Shown piece after piece: positions 18,938-30,958 of a DNA stretch of 60,000 bases. The notes under the pieces were generated by a model. That model worked only from the letters and a program-made list of their open reading frames with translations, was not told where the DNA came from and did not search any database. The translations under genes were made by a program, and so were the position numbers. How positions within the stretch are numbered: position 1 is the first letter of the stretch; each line of letters starts with the position of its first letter. Source of the stretch: Diphasiastrum complanatum (Eukaryota > Streptophyta > Lycopodiopsida > Lycopodiales > Lycopodiaceae); assembly GCA_029204225.1 (NCBI GenBank), contig CM055098.1:17951303-18011302 (forward strand), written 5' to 3'.

Positions 18938-21900
18938 GTTTTAACATTCATAATTTATATTCACAAAAGTCCATATTAATCATGATTACGTTGTCACAAA
19001 CAAGAACCGAGTATAGATATTTGGTGTGAGGGGGGTTGTGATTCAATCAATTCCCAGATAATCTAGGATTGTAAAGCCCTGCATACGCGCTCCCAAACCG
19101 AATGTTTTTCACATAGACTAAATTCAAACTAACAATTTTTAAACACTGACGAGCTAACATGTTGAAATAACATTCTGTTACCTTGAAACCAAGTTGACTT
19201 TCGTGATTAGGAATTTGTTCCTGTGCATTTTGACTCCATCAAAGATTGAATACGAAGTCATCGCTATAGATACTCCATTAGAAATGGCATCAACATGTCG
19301 ATCTTCACAAGTTCATGGTAGCTTGTCATCTTGTTGTTTTCATCAATGCCACCAAGAGTCCATCACCAACTAAATGCTTTGCACATGCAGCTATCAAGAG
19401 GCCTGAAATATTGTAGACAAAGAAATTTGAATATCATCAAACAGATATCATTATTGACTTTGTTGTTCCTGAGAGGTACAAAAGAGATCCATAAGGAAAA
19501 GTTACCCGCCACCAACGAATGGTGTGCTTGGAACGCTAGGTTCTCCTTGCAACCCTATATTTATGTTGTCATGTTCCTTACTAGATCCGTGTCTTCTCCA
19601 TAACTTTCGTAGCATCTGCCCCATCGAGGATCGTGACAAATCTGCATTCAATCCATTTCATAAAACGCAAATCTTGTGTTGAAAAATCCCATTCATGCAT
19701 AAAAATCCACAAACCGAAATGCAAGCGCTAGTTCAATCTACAACTATCAAGTTTGGAAAACTCACTTTCATGCGGCCGCAGTTTAAGAGATTGTCGAAGG
19801 ACACTATGCAGGCGCAACCAATGCTTACAGACAAGGGATTACGGATAGGGAGATGATGGGAGGCGCTTCAACCTGCAAAAGCAACTCATCAGACAAACCT
19901 GTCGTTACATCTGTCCCAGTTGTGCTTCAATTGTGCTTGGATCGATCTTGCTTCCCAAACCTTTGCTTCCCAGAGACGATAATTACTGCATCTTTTTAAC
20001 ATGTTCTTGTGTTGCTGAAAGTCCTGAAGCCTGTTTAAAGAGAGAAGATTTCAAAAAAGCTGTTGCAGGGAAGCAAAATAATTCTGAGATACGACCAATA
20101 GCATTATAGCTGGAGCAGCCAGCCCCATTCCAACCCCCTTGCCGCTGAATCTACCACTGAGATTCATACGATAATCTCTTAAATAAGATGAATCTTATTA
20201 ATCTGTAAGCTGGCTTACAATCCTAAGCTGGAACAAATCTATAACTTATGACATAGGATGGCTTATGATCCTACGCTAAAAAAGGGCATCATAAAAAAAA
20301 ATTGTAGGATAGCTTTGATCCTACGCTAAAACAGAGCACTATAAATCTGCTTAAACGAAATTCTATTATCCACAATCACATCACATTAGCAGAATAAAAC
20401 CAAACAATCACTAGAACTTACGAAAACTACTAACTAGCACTTGAATGATCCGAAAATACGAACCCTGTAAATAGTCTCAATTCACCACTAAAATTTTCCT
20501 TCGACATCAACTAATGTCGACACCAAAACAAAACCTCGTCAATTTGCATTTGGCTTGTGCAATACCATATAGTTCTTCCTGTTTCTATTGTGAACTTTCA
20601 ATCGGGCCTACTCCCGATAAAACCACACACACAATCAAGCTGACACCCTGAGTTTCATTCAATTTTAGAACAAATCTCAAAGCCTGATCTGAGAAAACTC
20701 ACAATTGGTGCCATAATCGCCCTCTTTCAATATAAGATTCATTGTAGAACACACTTGTGCCTGTCTGTGTGCGCGTACGCGGGGCAAGCCTGTATGGAAA
20801 GCGTAAGCTGAAGTTACGCCATAACTTTTCTCTCTATTATTTGTCACTCTCTTTGTTCTTCCTTGTTTTGTGTCATGCTGACACAGTGCATGCAGGGCAA
20901 AAATCAATCTGCAACACCATGCGATGATGGCAAACACAAAGACATCTTTTGCAAAACAAACACATTGTATGCAAGAACAGAGACAAAGAAATCTCTGAAT
21001 TAGAAGTTAACATGCAAACTTTCGAATATGAAATCATAGCCTCTGATTTTAATTTTAATACAGATTAAAGCACCAAAACCCTGCCAAGTGAACCCTGCCA
21101 AGCACCAAGCACCCCATTCCCATGTATTTACTTTTTAAAGCACCACATTTGCAAGTATTTGCTTTTTGGCCTTATGCATCATGCATTGTTTGCATGAGTT
21201 CGCAAGAACTTTTTAATGAGAACAAATGCATGTTAGTTTTGCCCTCAACCAAGGTTCAAGTCTTAAAAGTTTAGGTTGTCACCATACGGTATCCTTTAAT
21301 GTTGACTTTTTTTAAACTCCATTGACCGACCTCACCACATAGTATTGCCTTTGCAAGGCAAGGCCAACAAAAGGTTGGAATCACATTTAGACCAACTAAA
21401 TACAAAGCATAATCTATAATGAGGTTTTAGATCAACTGAATACAAAGCAAAATCTATAATGAGATTTGTTTGAAAACACAACATCCAAGAGCAAGCAAAA
21501 GAAGAGTTTATTGTCAAATTGAGTTTGACTAGGATCCATTTCCACACCATTGTCTTCACATTTTGATTGAGAGAATTTGTGAGAGTTTCTAAGCTGATTC
21601 GCTTTGGTTTATTCAAGTTCGATATCCCAAAAATTTATCACTTCGTTTGGAATCTATGTTGAAAATTTTGCATGCTTTGCAGATTTGAGATGAAGTGAAT
21701 AGAATGGTTAAATTTTTTATTATAATACATAGGTAAAGCGGTTTCTTTGCCTGCAAGCTCGATTACGAAGTCATTATTATTCTTTTGAATAACATTTGAA
21801 GGAATGTATGGCAATTAAACAAAGAATTGCTGTGAAATATTACCACATTTTAAGCTAATGAACTACAAGAACAGTACAATAATATGAAATATCAAACTAC

Positions 21901-22320
21901 TGGTAATAAAATCAAGATTGTAATAGCTTGGACATCCTTCTATATAAAAATAGCTGAGAAAGATTGTAATAGCTAGGACATCCTTCTATATAAAAATAGC
22001 TGAGAAACAAACCCTACAAATGCATGTGCATGGGGAAAGGGCTTTCTGCTACTCCATCGATATTTTTCTATTGAGAAGCTGTGGATCATGGCAGAGGTAG
22101 CATTAGTTGCACCTTGAGATGAATTGTTATTTCGAACTGAAAGATTTAGAATTCAAAATTCATAATTATATGGCAGTAAAAGGCCTGATTGAAGCGGCTT
22201 CATTACCCTATGATTCAAATGTTTCAGCAAGATAACAAGGTTGAAATTCTCACATTCAGAATTGTAAAACCTAAAGTGTTGTTGTTTCAAAGAGTTAATT
22301 TTCGGAAGGTCATCAAGTGC
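18938..22320. other. Unidentified AT-rich region with two short tandem duplications
   Basis: No protein family, LTR or RNA gene was recognised. It holds a 40-bp tandem dimer at 21386-21464 (TTTAGACCAACTAAATACAA unit), a 46-bp near-perfect dimer at 21915-22006 (AGATTGTAATAGCT unit), and repeated GATCCTACGCTAAAA at about 20269 and 20320. Confidence 0.55.
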
Positions 22321-22560
22321 AGAGACCAAGCGGCTAGAACCATGATTGTAGAAGACCTACAGTCGCATCAATGCTTGATTTGCATCTTTGATCGACATCA
22401 GTAGAGACCAAGCGGCTGGGACTCCGATAATAGAAGACTTACAATCTATCAATGCTTGACTAGCATCCTTGATCGACATCAGTAGAGACCAAGCGGCTGG
22501 GACTCCGATAATAGAAGACTTACAATCTATCAATGCTTGACTAGCATCCTTGATCGACAA
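22321..22560. repeat. Three tandem units of 81-82 bp, in frame on the minus strand
   Basis: Units begin AGAGACCAAGCGGCT at 22321, 22403 and 22484. The last two are nearly identical over 81 bp, a multiple of three. On the minus strand they stay open and encode a 27-residue repeat (SIKDASQALIDCKSSIIGVP then AAWSLLM). The unit does not match a family I recognise; adjacent minus-strand frames up to 22853 show no known domain. Confidence 0.85.
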
Positions 22561-23152
22561 AGAATCGTACCGACTGATAACGCACTTCTGGTAAAAATTT
22601 GCTGGAGAATATATATTTTTCTTGAAGAGTCGTTAACTTCGAAGACAACTTGGAACTCTTTCTGCTCATACTTGCCCAGATGAAGGGATAAAATAATTTG
22701 ACTTAATTCCACGTATGATTTTCGCTTTGAAGTTAGAGCAGATGTATATATATGTACATAATATAGATAACCTCCAGTAAAAGAGTATCTTATAAGCAGC
22801 TTTTGATCTAGAGCTTGAGGAGCTGGTGCAAATGGCAGAAAAATGGAGATCACTAATTGTTTAGTTGTTTTTATTTAAGGCTTCATGCATGTTGTGGAAT
22901 GTTTAGTTGCAAGCCATGCATAGGGAAGTGCTGTGGGCTTGAGCGCCTAGTGAAGGCCTTGAGAATTCTCAATGTCTCATAAGTAATTGCTTGCCTTGAA
23001 CTCTCCCATACATAAGTTGGGGCTTCTCTATATCCTCTATCCCCTCTAGCCCTTTTGGGGGTTAGACGGATGGTGGGTGGCTAAGCGACTGGGGTTGGGA
23101 TCCCAGTACGCGGCTCGCGTGGGTACGTGTGTGAGCATAGCAAGAAAAACTA
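22561..23152. other. Unidentified
   Basis: No recognisable feature apart from a GC-richer patch at about 23030-23130 (GGCTCGCGTGGGTACG). The stretch ends where an LTR begins. Confidence 0.45.
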
Positions 23153-23782
23153 TGTGAAAGTTTTAGAAACTTAAAAATTTTGAGGTTTCAAAATTTTTGT
23201 AAAAATTCAAATCCAAAACTCATTTTACACTTAGAGATAAACTTTTTGAAGTTATATTAGTTTAAAATACATTCAATAAACACTTTTTGAAAGTGTGGGA
23301 AAGTTGGTAGTCAAGTTTTTGAGAGATTCAAATTTGAACTTTGGGTACATCGAATCTAGACCCAAAAATAGTAGGGTTTACATTTTGAAGGGAAAGCCAA
23401 GTGGCCAAATAGGATTTGGACTTGTTATAAAAGGATGTAACTCATGGAGAGACACATCTTCTCTCTTCTCTCTCTCATTTCATCATTATACATGGTCCAC
23501 TTTGGATTCTACTACTCATTGGTGCACTCTCATGATGTTATCTTGCAATCTTGTGTGTAGAATGATTATTTATTGCTATCTTTGGTTTCACACATGTGAA
23601 ATATAGTAGGGTATTGTAATTGTACGGAAAGCAACTATATTTTATGTTTTGGTTCATGTTTGATCAATATCTCTTAGAGTTTTATGTAGATGCTGATTTT
23701 TCTACATTGGCAGGATTGTTGGTTTGCTCCTTATTATAACCAAAGATCATGGACATGGATTGGATCTTGAATGATCTGAAAT
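23153..23782 (+). mobile_element. Copia-family LTR, lacking its 3' end
   Basis: It begins TGTGAAAG and matches, base for base over most of its length, the reverse complement of the LTR at 49735-50432, which is followed by a primer site. Here similarity runs to GATCTGAAATCC and then changes abruptly into gypsy integrase sequence, so the last few bases (TTCACA) and the primer site are missing. The CT-rich tract at 23457-23490 corresponds to the expanded (GA)n of the other copy. Confidence 0.75.
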
Positions 23783-26115
23783 CCTTTGCGATTCTTCCGG
23801 GAGTTCCAATTGGTAAGCTAAGGATCCGATCTTTTTCAAGATCTGATACGGTCCTCTATATCTAGGGGACAATTTATAATGCTTGCCGATACACATTACA
23901 CTTGAATCCTTCGAGATTCTCAAATATACCCAATCCCCCACTTGAAAGTCTCTCGTTGATCTTTTCATATTTGCATAATGTCGGTCCCTATCCTGCGCAC
24001 ACTGGACATTTTCACGTGCAATCCGTAGCATTTCCTGCATATCATGTAAGAAATCCGCTACTTTATGAAACTTAATCCGAGTCTCTACCACAATGGCTCA
24101 AATCCGTACATAATAAACGGACTATAAATCGGTAGCCGAATGCTTACTACTGTTATAGGAAAACTCAATCAATGGAAGATACTTCTCCCAATCAAAGCAT
24201 TTGTTCCATCGTCTGATTTGTTCTTTCCATCTATCCATTCACATCTCAGGATGATCAAAAGAACCCAAGTTTAGAGTCGTCTCTAGTTTAGCAAACACGG
24301 CCGACCAAAAGTGACCAGTGAACTTCGGATCGCGATTGCTCATAATATCACTTGGTAATCCGTAAAGTCTAAACAAACGCTCTACAAATGTCTGAGGAGG
24401 TAAATCAGAAGCCTTCACAGTGGTCTTTACTGAAATAAACGTAGCCAATTTGGTAAGACGGTCGACCACAACCCAAATTGCATCATGTTGTTTATTTGTC
24501 CGTGCGGTAATCCAACCACAAAATCCATGGAAATACTATCCCATCTCTTATCTGGGATATCCAATGGATGCAACAAACTGCCAGACTTATGTCCATCAGC
24601 TTTATTCAACTGGCATTGGTCACACTTGACCACATAAGATTCTACAAAGGGCTTGAGTTTTGGCCAATAAAAGTCCCTTCGTACCAAATCTAATGTATGA
24701 TGTATGCCTGGATGTCCTGCGCATGGTGAGTCATGACATTCATAAAGAATTTATTTTTAATAACATCCACATTAGACACACAAACCTTCCCTTTATTGAA
24801 CAAAAGTCCATTAAGGATAGAGAAGTCATCAGCACGCTTTATATCCATCTCCCAAACTGATCACCATGATCATCAGTCCCGCTTGATGTAACTGCTAGAA
24901 CCCTATTCCAAATTGGTCCAAAATGTGGGTCTTTTTCATAAAGACCTCTCAGGGAGAGATAAAAGTCTGTACTAATCTCAGTGAAGGAAAGTTCGTTCAC
25001 TTCACCAATTCGACTAAGTGCATCAGCCACCTGATTAGAAGTGCCTTTGATATACCGCACTTCAAAGTCAAATTCTTGCATGAGTTCTGCTCATCTAGCC
25101 TTACAACCTCTCAAATCATTCCGATTATAGAAATACTTTAAAGGTTGGTAATTTGTATTAACCACAAACTTATTACCATACAGGTAATGCCTCCATTATT
25201 CCAAAGCATAGATCACCGCAAAAAGCTCTTTTTCCTGTGTGGTATACCTGACCTGTGCATTGGTTAGTTTCTTACTTTCAAAGGCAACGGGCTGGCACTT
25301 TTGTAAGAGAACAGCTCCAATAGTTGTATTACTCGTGTCAATGTTAATGACGAATGGCAAATTAGGATCCGCTATCCTCAAGACTGGAGAAGTGGCAATT
25401 AGAAGCTTGAGTTTTCGAAAACTCTCATCTAATTTCTCATTCCATCTAATGTGAGGACTTGGCCTACCTTTCCGGCTTTACCTTTCAACAAATTGTTGAG
25501 AGGCACAACAATCTTTGAGTACTCCTCTGCAAATCTATAGAAAAACATGGTGAAACTTAAGAATGACTTAAGTTCACGAACCGTTTGAGGGACTGGCCAT
25601 TCCACTCCTGTCTTCACCTTTTCCTCGTCAATCTTGATCCCAAAAGAGGTGATCTTATAACCATAAAGAAGTTCCTTTTTAAAGAATTCGCATTTTGATT
25701 CCTTTGCATAAAGCTTCTCTTGTCTTAAGATACGTAATACAGTTTAGAGATGCTTAGCATGCTCTTTGAGTGTTCTATTGTAGATCAAAATATCGTCCAG
25801 AAACACTACTATAGACTTTTCCAAGTATGGACGAAATAAATCATTCATCATTTGCTGGAAAATAGCCGGAGCATTGGTTAAACCAAAGGGAAAAACAAGA
25901 AACTCATAGTGGCGAAACCTAGTCCTAAAACCGGTTTTAGATACAACTTTCGAATGTATTCTGATCTGATGGTATCCCGTATGTAGAACAATTTTCGTGA
26001 AGTATTTAGCTCCATTCAATCGATCTATGAGATCATCCATCCTGGGCAACGAGTATTTATTTTTTACCGTAATTTTGTTCAGACTCTTGTAGTCTACACA
26101 TAACCGGAAACTTCC
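23747..26115 (-). mobile_element. Ty3/gypsy pol fragment: reverse transcriptase, RNase H, integrase
   Basis: Reading down the minus strand: [20 protein letters not shown] (26100), [38 protein letters not shown] with catalytic [11 protein letters not shown] (about 25790), RNase H with INIDTSNTTIGAVLLQKCQP and AFESKKLTNAQ, and DFEVRYIKGTSNQVADALSR. Then come integrase with CDQCQLNKADGHKSG, WDSISMDFVVGLPHG, MSNRDPKFTGHFW, and the C-terminal LSPRYRGPYQILKKIGSLAY. Several frameshifts and stops break it. Protease, gag, LTRs and primer site are absent at both ends. Confidence 0.92.
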
Positions 26116-27804
26116 ATGTCATGAATCTAGACCGGATTGATGTGATCTTAAGCTATGAATGGTTTTTCGATACATCAAATTCTTTAGAGATAGATTTTAA
26201 AAACCATGGAGATCTACTTGATCTAGTGGATAAACCAAATCAGCCCAACCAAACCTAGATCATATGGATCTAGCCCACAAGCTATAGATCAATCATAGTC
26301 ATGGAAAGAGGAATCACACTAGCAACATGTAGCTACCAATCACAGAATCAAACATAGACTAGTGAGAGCCCAATAGGTATACTTATACCCTCCAAGCCCC
26401 ATGCACCACTAATAGTGCACTGTGACACCTCACTGGACACCTCTGCAGCCTATCTGGGCCACGTCATCCAGTTTCCTAATGACTCACTGATGGACCCATA
26501 CCAACTCCACCACCATGTGTTTAGGCCTACAACCATTAATTATGACCATGTACTCATAAGGGTCCCAATTCCCTTATTGTCACAATTAACTTACGGGTTG
26601 TTGTTCTGCCAGTCCCTAGCTTGGACATGCTACCCGAGACCAGTCATGGGCATGACACCAGATGTCAATGCAAAGCTACAGATGGCATGTCTTTTGTGAA
26701 AAATACGACTTCAGATAAGCGACAGAGTTTTCTAAAGGTTGCTAGCATGGCATAGTCCAATGCTTGGGATGCAAGTCAGGAATGATCCGTGTGGACATCA
26801 GCTAGAGCTTGAATGTGAGATGCCAGTATCTTTTTGAGCCAAATGGTGAATGGATTTACTTCAGTAGAACCCTATCTTGCATTCGTAAGAGAGATTAGTC
26901 TCTGATCTATTGGAGGCATATTGTTGTAGTGGCATGGAATTCATGGTGCGCATGAGATGTGTGCATGGTTGGCAATGCAGCAAGGATCAATATTTGGATT
27001 GACATTGATGGAGTCCTATTTGCTATCAGGAGCATTGGTACGCCATCTCTTTGGGGATTTTGTGCATGAGCTGTATTTGCAAGTGTGTAGGCTTGGCATC
27101 AGATACTTGAACCATGATGGTTTTGTGATCTTTTGGTATGACACTAAAGAAGCCTAGTGGAAGTCATGTGAAGCCATTTTATCTTAGTAAGATTAGGGCT
27201 AATGAAATATAACTCTTAGAATCTATGAGAGCATATTCATAGATAAGGTTACATGATGCAACATGAAGTAGCAAGCAAGATATATGTGGTGCTATGGAGC
27301 TTAGGAATCCATGATCAGAAAGCCTTGATGGTGAGTTGGATGTTATGGTAAGGGAGCCCACTTGACTTATAGGTCAAAGCTTGTTGGCTTGTTTTTTGTG
27401 AATACTCCAAGTTGATATGTGATCCATATTCTTTGTGGATGCTTGTCAAAGCGTGTAACCTACTAGAGAAAGATCGTGAGATGTAGGGAATTCACCAGAC
27501 TCTTGCGAAGGCATGTATGCTTGGTGCATAAAGGATGAATGGTAGCTTGGCAAGGCAAGACAAAGTGGAATGGATGGTTTTGGACGAGACACTTGGACAG
27601 GGATGTTTTTTGAGAGATACATGGTGCATCCGAGGACATCTTAGAGAAGATGTGTGGAGCTTTGGATGCATGGTTGTTGTAGGAGTGGATCTACCTATGA
27701 CAAAGGTGTATGGTACAGGAGGATATCTTCTTCAGCAAGTAGTGATCATCAGTTGATATGTTTGTCATTCGTGTTGGTTGCACGAATGTGATTGCTCGCA
27801 TGTG
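26116..27804. other. Unidentified sequence flanking the copia insertion
   Basis: No domain, LTR or RNA gene seen. The open frames here do not resemble known proteins. The complete copia element is inserted at its end and the same underlying sequence resumes at 32234. Confidence 0.45.
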
Positions 27805-27809
27805 ACTTT
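27805..27809. repeat. Target-site duplication ACTTT, left
   Basis: Immediately precedes TGCTGG of the 5' LTR and is identical to 32234-32238. Confidence 0.85.
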
Positions 27810-28432
27810 TGCTGGAATTTAATCTAACTCCTACTCATTCCAACAGCCCTCCTTCCTTCTCTAAATTTTACTCTCTCATATGTAACCTGCAGAAAATGAA
27901 CTGTTTTTAAACAGTCTGCATTTCTGAACTAATTGTTGCTACAGTCTGGTTTTTTACTCATATTTTTGCACAGCCAAAAAACCCGACACCGTGTTTTTTA
28001 TACTAAGTTTTTTTGACAAGCGACACTACAGTTTTATACGGGTTTCTACACAGGCAAAAAACTCGACACTGCAGTTTTATATGCAGTTTTCAACAAGCAA
28101 AAAAGGCAAAAAACCCAACGCTGTTTTTACACGGGTTTTTTGATAGGCGAAAAATGCGACACTTGCCCTACGAAAAGTCAAGGTGTCCTACGAGTAAAGA
28201 CAGTTTCCTACAAATCCCGAAGGTGTCTTACAAATCCCGAAGGCTGCCCTCAAGTAAAGGCAAAGGCCAAAAGGCCAAGGAGTGGCACATTTCTAGTTTG
28301 TCAAAAATATGTAGATTGTCGCTATCAGACTAGAAAGCCTTCACGCTCCATTAACGAACTGATCCACTAATCAGTTTTATAACTGTTATCAATCTTGTAA
28401 TTGCAAAGCTAAACTAGTACAAGATTCTTCAG

Positions 28433-28470
<38 letters not shown>

Positions 28471-29108
28471 ATTGAGCGAGGGCAAACAAAGATGGATAAG
28501 ATGAGAGGATTATGATATGTAAGGTCAGATAGCAGAGAACGTCTCTTATTAGTAGCTGACTCCTCAAAGTCAGTGATTATATAGAGAGAGAAAATTTAGA
28601 ACTTTAGCAATTGTTCTTGGATCTGTATGTAGGATCATGCGCTTATCAGCGCAATTGTATTGTGGTCTGATTGTTGTTTTTACAACCTTTTATTATACTG
28701 ATCCGCTATTGTTCTACACACATTGCATTCTTGTTGAATGATAACTCTCACTTCCTTTTACACAAACACCATTATCAGAGAATTGTATGGCTCTCTATGA
28801 CACCTGAATTGATTTGACATTCTCTTAATATCAGGTTATCAGTATTAGAGGATTGCATGGCTGTCTCAGACGCCTAATTGTTTTTGCAATCTTTCTTTTA
28901 TGGCAGTCTTAGACTCCTACGCTGATAATCTAAATCAACATAAAGAATTGTCTGTAACTCCGTTCTCCAAGTAATCCATGATCCTGCTGGTTATAACAAT
29001 TTGTTTTTCTTCTAATAGAAGTGGTATTAGTGCTAATATCTATTTTCGCCCATAGAGTGATATCAGTGCCTGCTTCCACAAGAGTGGTATCAGAGCCACA
29101 CTTCAACA
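27810..29108 (+). mobile_element. 5' LTR (1299 bp)
   Basis: TGCTGGAATTTAATC...CTTCAACA, alignable throughout with the 3' LTR. It carries a (TA)n tract at about 28437-28464 that is much shorter in the 3' LTR, which accounts for much of the length difference, and a short tandem array with AGGCAAAAAACTCGACA-type units at about 27985-28170. Confidence 0.93.
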
Positions 29109-29110
29109 AA

Positions 29111-29122
29111 GGTATCAGAGCC
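29111..29122 (+). other. Primer-binding site
   Basis: GGTATCAGAGCC two bases after the LTR; the first base of the usual TGGTATCAGAGCC is A here. Confidence 0.8.
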
Positions 29123-29213
29123 AAGGTTGATTGGATTACTAGAGTCTAGGATTTATTCTAATTCTATAGAGCTGTTCTTTTAGTTTGTGTGTCATCTTTG
29201 CTACTCGATCGCT

Positions 29214-29879
29214 ATGGAAGGTTCAACCTCAGAGATCCACTTGATCATTAAATTCAATGGAGATGACTTTCACATGTGGAAGTTCAAGATGAGAATGATC
29301 CTGATCGAAAAAGAGCTGTGGGGGTACGTAAATGGTTCAATACCCAAGCCGGTAGAACCTGAATTGCTTCCAGCATGGGAAGCAAAGGATGGCAAAGCAC
29401 TTGCCATTGTATCCCTGAATCTGAAAGACACTCAGATTGCTCACATGTCAAACAGCACCACCTCCAAAGAAGCGTGGGATATCCTTACAAGCATCTACGA
29501 GACCTCAGATGTGTCTACTCGACTGTTCTTGAGAAAAAAGATATTGACACTCAGAATGAGTGAAGGCACCTCAGTAAGCGACCATCTGAACAAGTTCAAG
29601 TTGCTAAACCAACTGGCTGCAATAGGATCACCTATATCAGAAGAAGACTCTACCATGTCTCTTCTTGCCAGTCTTCCATCCTCCTATACGCTGTCTCTAC
29701 AAAAATTGACAACAAGTCTGTTGCAGGAAGAAGTAAGGAGGAAAAGCTTGTCCACGTCAACAAGTATCAAATCCATGGCACTCTACTCAACCAAGCAGCA
29801 GTCCAAGAAGAAGAAAGGCTTCAAGGACAAGAAGACAAAGGCAGAACAGCCAACAGCTTCGCAACCACAACAACAATAA
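29214..29879 (+). CDS. Copia gag polyprotein, truncated, open frame
   Basis: A 221-codon frame from ATG 29214 (MEGSTSEIHLIIKFNGDDF). It contains the N-terminal WKFKMRMILIEKELWGYV motif and the UBN2-type core WDILTSIYETSDVSTRLFL, SDHLNKFKLLNQLAAIGSP and MSLLASLPSSYTLSLQKL. It ends in a Lys/Gln-rich tail. It forms the capsid protein in intact relatives. The C-terminal CCHC zinc knuckle is missing because of the internal deletion. The frame has no stop or frameshift, unlike other coding pieces in this window. Confidence 0.9.
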   Translation: MEGSTSEIHLIIKFNGDDFHMWKFKMRMILIEKELWGYVNGSIPKPVEPELLPAWEAKDGKALAIVSLNLKDTQIAHMSNSTTSKEAWDILTSIYETSDVSTRLFLRKKILTLRMSEGTSVSDHLNKFKLLNQLAAIGSPISEEDSTMSLLASLPSSYTLSLQKLTTSLLQEEVRRKSLSTSTSIKSMALYSTKQQSKKKKGFKDKKTKAEQPTASQPQQQ

Positions 29880-29934
29880 CACAACCTTGCTCTGCAGACT
29901 ACAATGTATATCTCAAGCGTAAAGGGTCAAGCTA

Positions 29935-30940
29935 AGTCATAATAGCATTATACATTGATGATTCTTTAATTATCAGCAATTCAGATCAGTTATTACAAAA
30001 AATCAAATCTCTGCTTTCATCAAAATTTGAGATGACTGATTGAGGCCCAGTCCATTACCTTCTTGGTATGGAGATCAACAGAGATCGCGCAGGCAGAAGG
30101 ATAACTATAAGCCAAGAATCCTACCTGACTAATGTACTTCACAGATATGGCATGGAGGACTGCAAGCCCATAGACACACCTATGGATCCAGGAGCTAAGC
30201 TGTCCAAAGACATGTGCCCAAAACTCAAGCAGATCAGCAAGAAATGTGCAGGTATCCTTATCAGTCTGTCATAGGATCTATTATGTATTCTATGATCTGT
30301 ACATGACCTGATCTAGCATATGCAGTAAGCACATTGTCTCAGTACATGTCCAATCCAGGGCTACGACATTGGAAAGCTCAACAAAGAATACTGAGGTACA
30401 TTCAAGTTACAAAGCACTATGCTTTGAGCTATAATGGCAAAACAGAAGCTGCACTCACATTGACCACTTATTCAGATTCAGATTGGGCTGGAGACGACGT
30501 GGATACCAGAAAATTCACATCAAGCTACATTTGTTTCCTTTTAGGAGGACCCATCTCATGGAACAACAGAAAGCAGAAATGCATATATCTATCCTCCACA
30601 GAATCTGAATATGTTGTAGCTATATCAGTGATGAAGGAGATAATCTGGCTAAGGGGGCTGCTGCAAGATCTACAATTCCCACATATCAGTCCAACAATAC
30701 TCCAGTGCGACAATCAGAGCTACATAGTTCTATCTCTGAACCCATGAACTCATAATAGAACTAAGCATATAAGAGTTCAATTCCATTTTCTTACGGAGAG
30801 TTTTCAGAATAAAGATATTGTACTAAGTTCCTGTCATACAGACAGTATGTTGGCTGATATTTTGACAAAGCCATTGTCTAGAGATAAGCATTCTACTTTA
30901 ATAGGTATGTTAAATCTCAATTGCAGATCAGATTCATAGC
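29935..30940 (+). pseudogene. Copia reverse transcriptase end and RNase H
   Basis: The frame begins at ALYIDDSLIISNSDQL, which holds the catalytic YIDD. It continues through HYLLGMEINRDRAGRRITIS and QYMSNPGLRHWKAQQRILRY, the RNase H YSDSDWAGDDVDTRKFTSSY and LSSTESEYVVAIS, to MLADILTKPLSRDKH. Several single stops interrupt it (for example TGA near 30042 and TGA near 30746). The polymerase fingers/palm N-terminal to YIDD are deleted. Confidence 0.88.
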
Positions 30941-30947
30941 AGTTAGC

Positions 30948-30958
30948 TTAAGGGGGAG
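30948..30958 (+). other. Polypurine tract
   Basis: A purine-rich AAGGGGGAG run abuts the TGCTGG start of the 3' LTR; it is the usual plus-strand priming site. Confidence 0.8.

Noticed and set aside
26415-26699. 94-codon plus-strand open frame
   Set aside because: No recognisable domain, no neighbours that support it, and composition like its surroundings.
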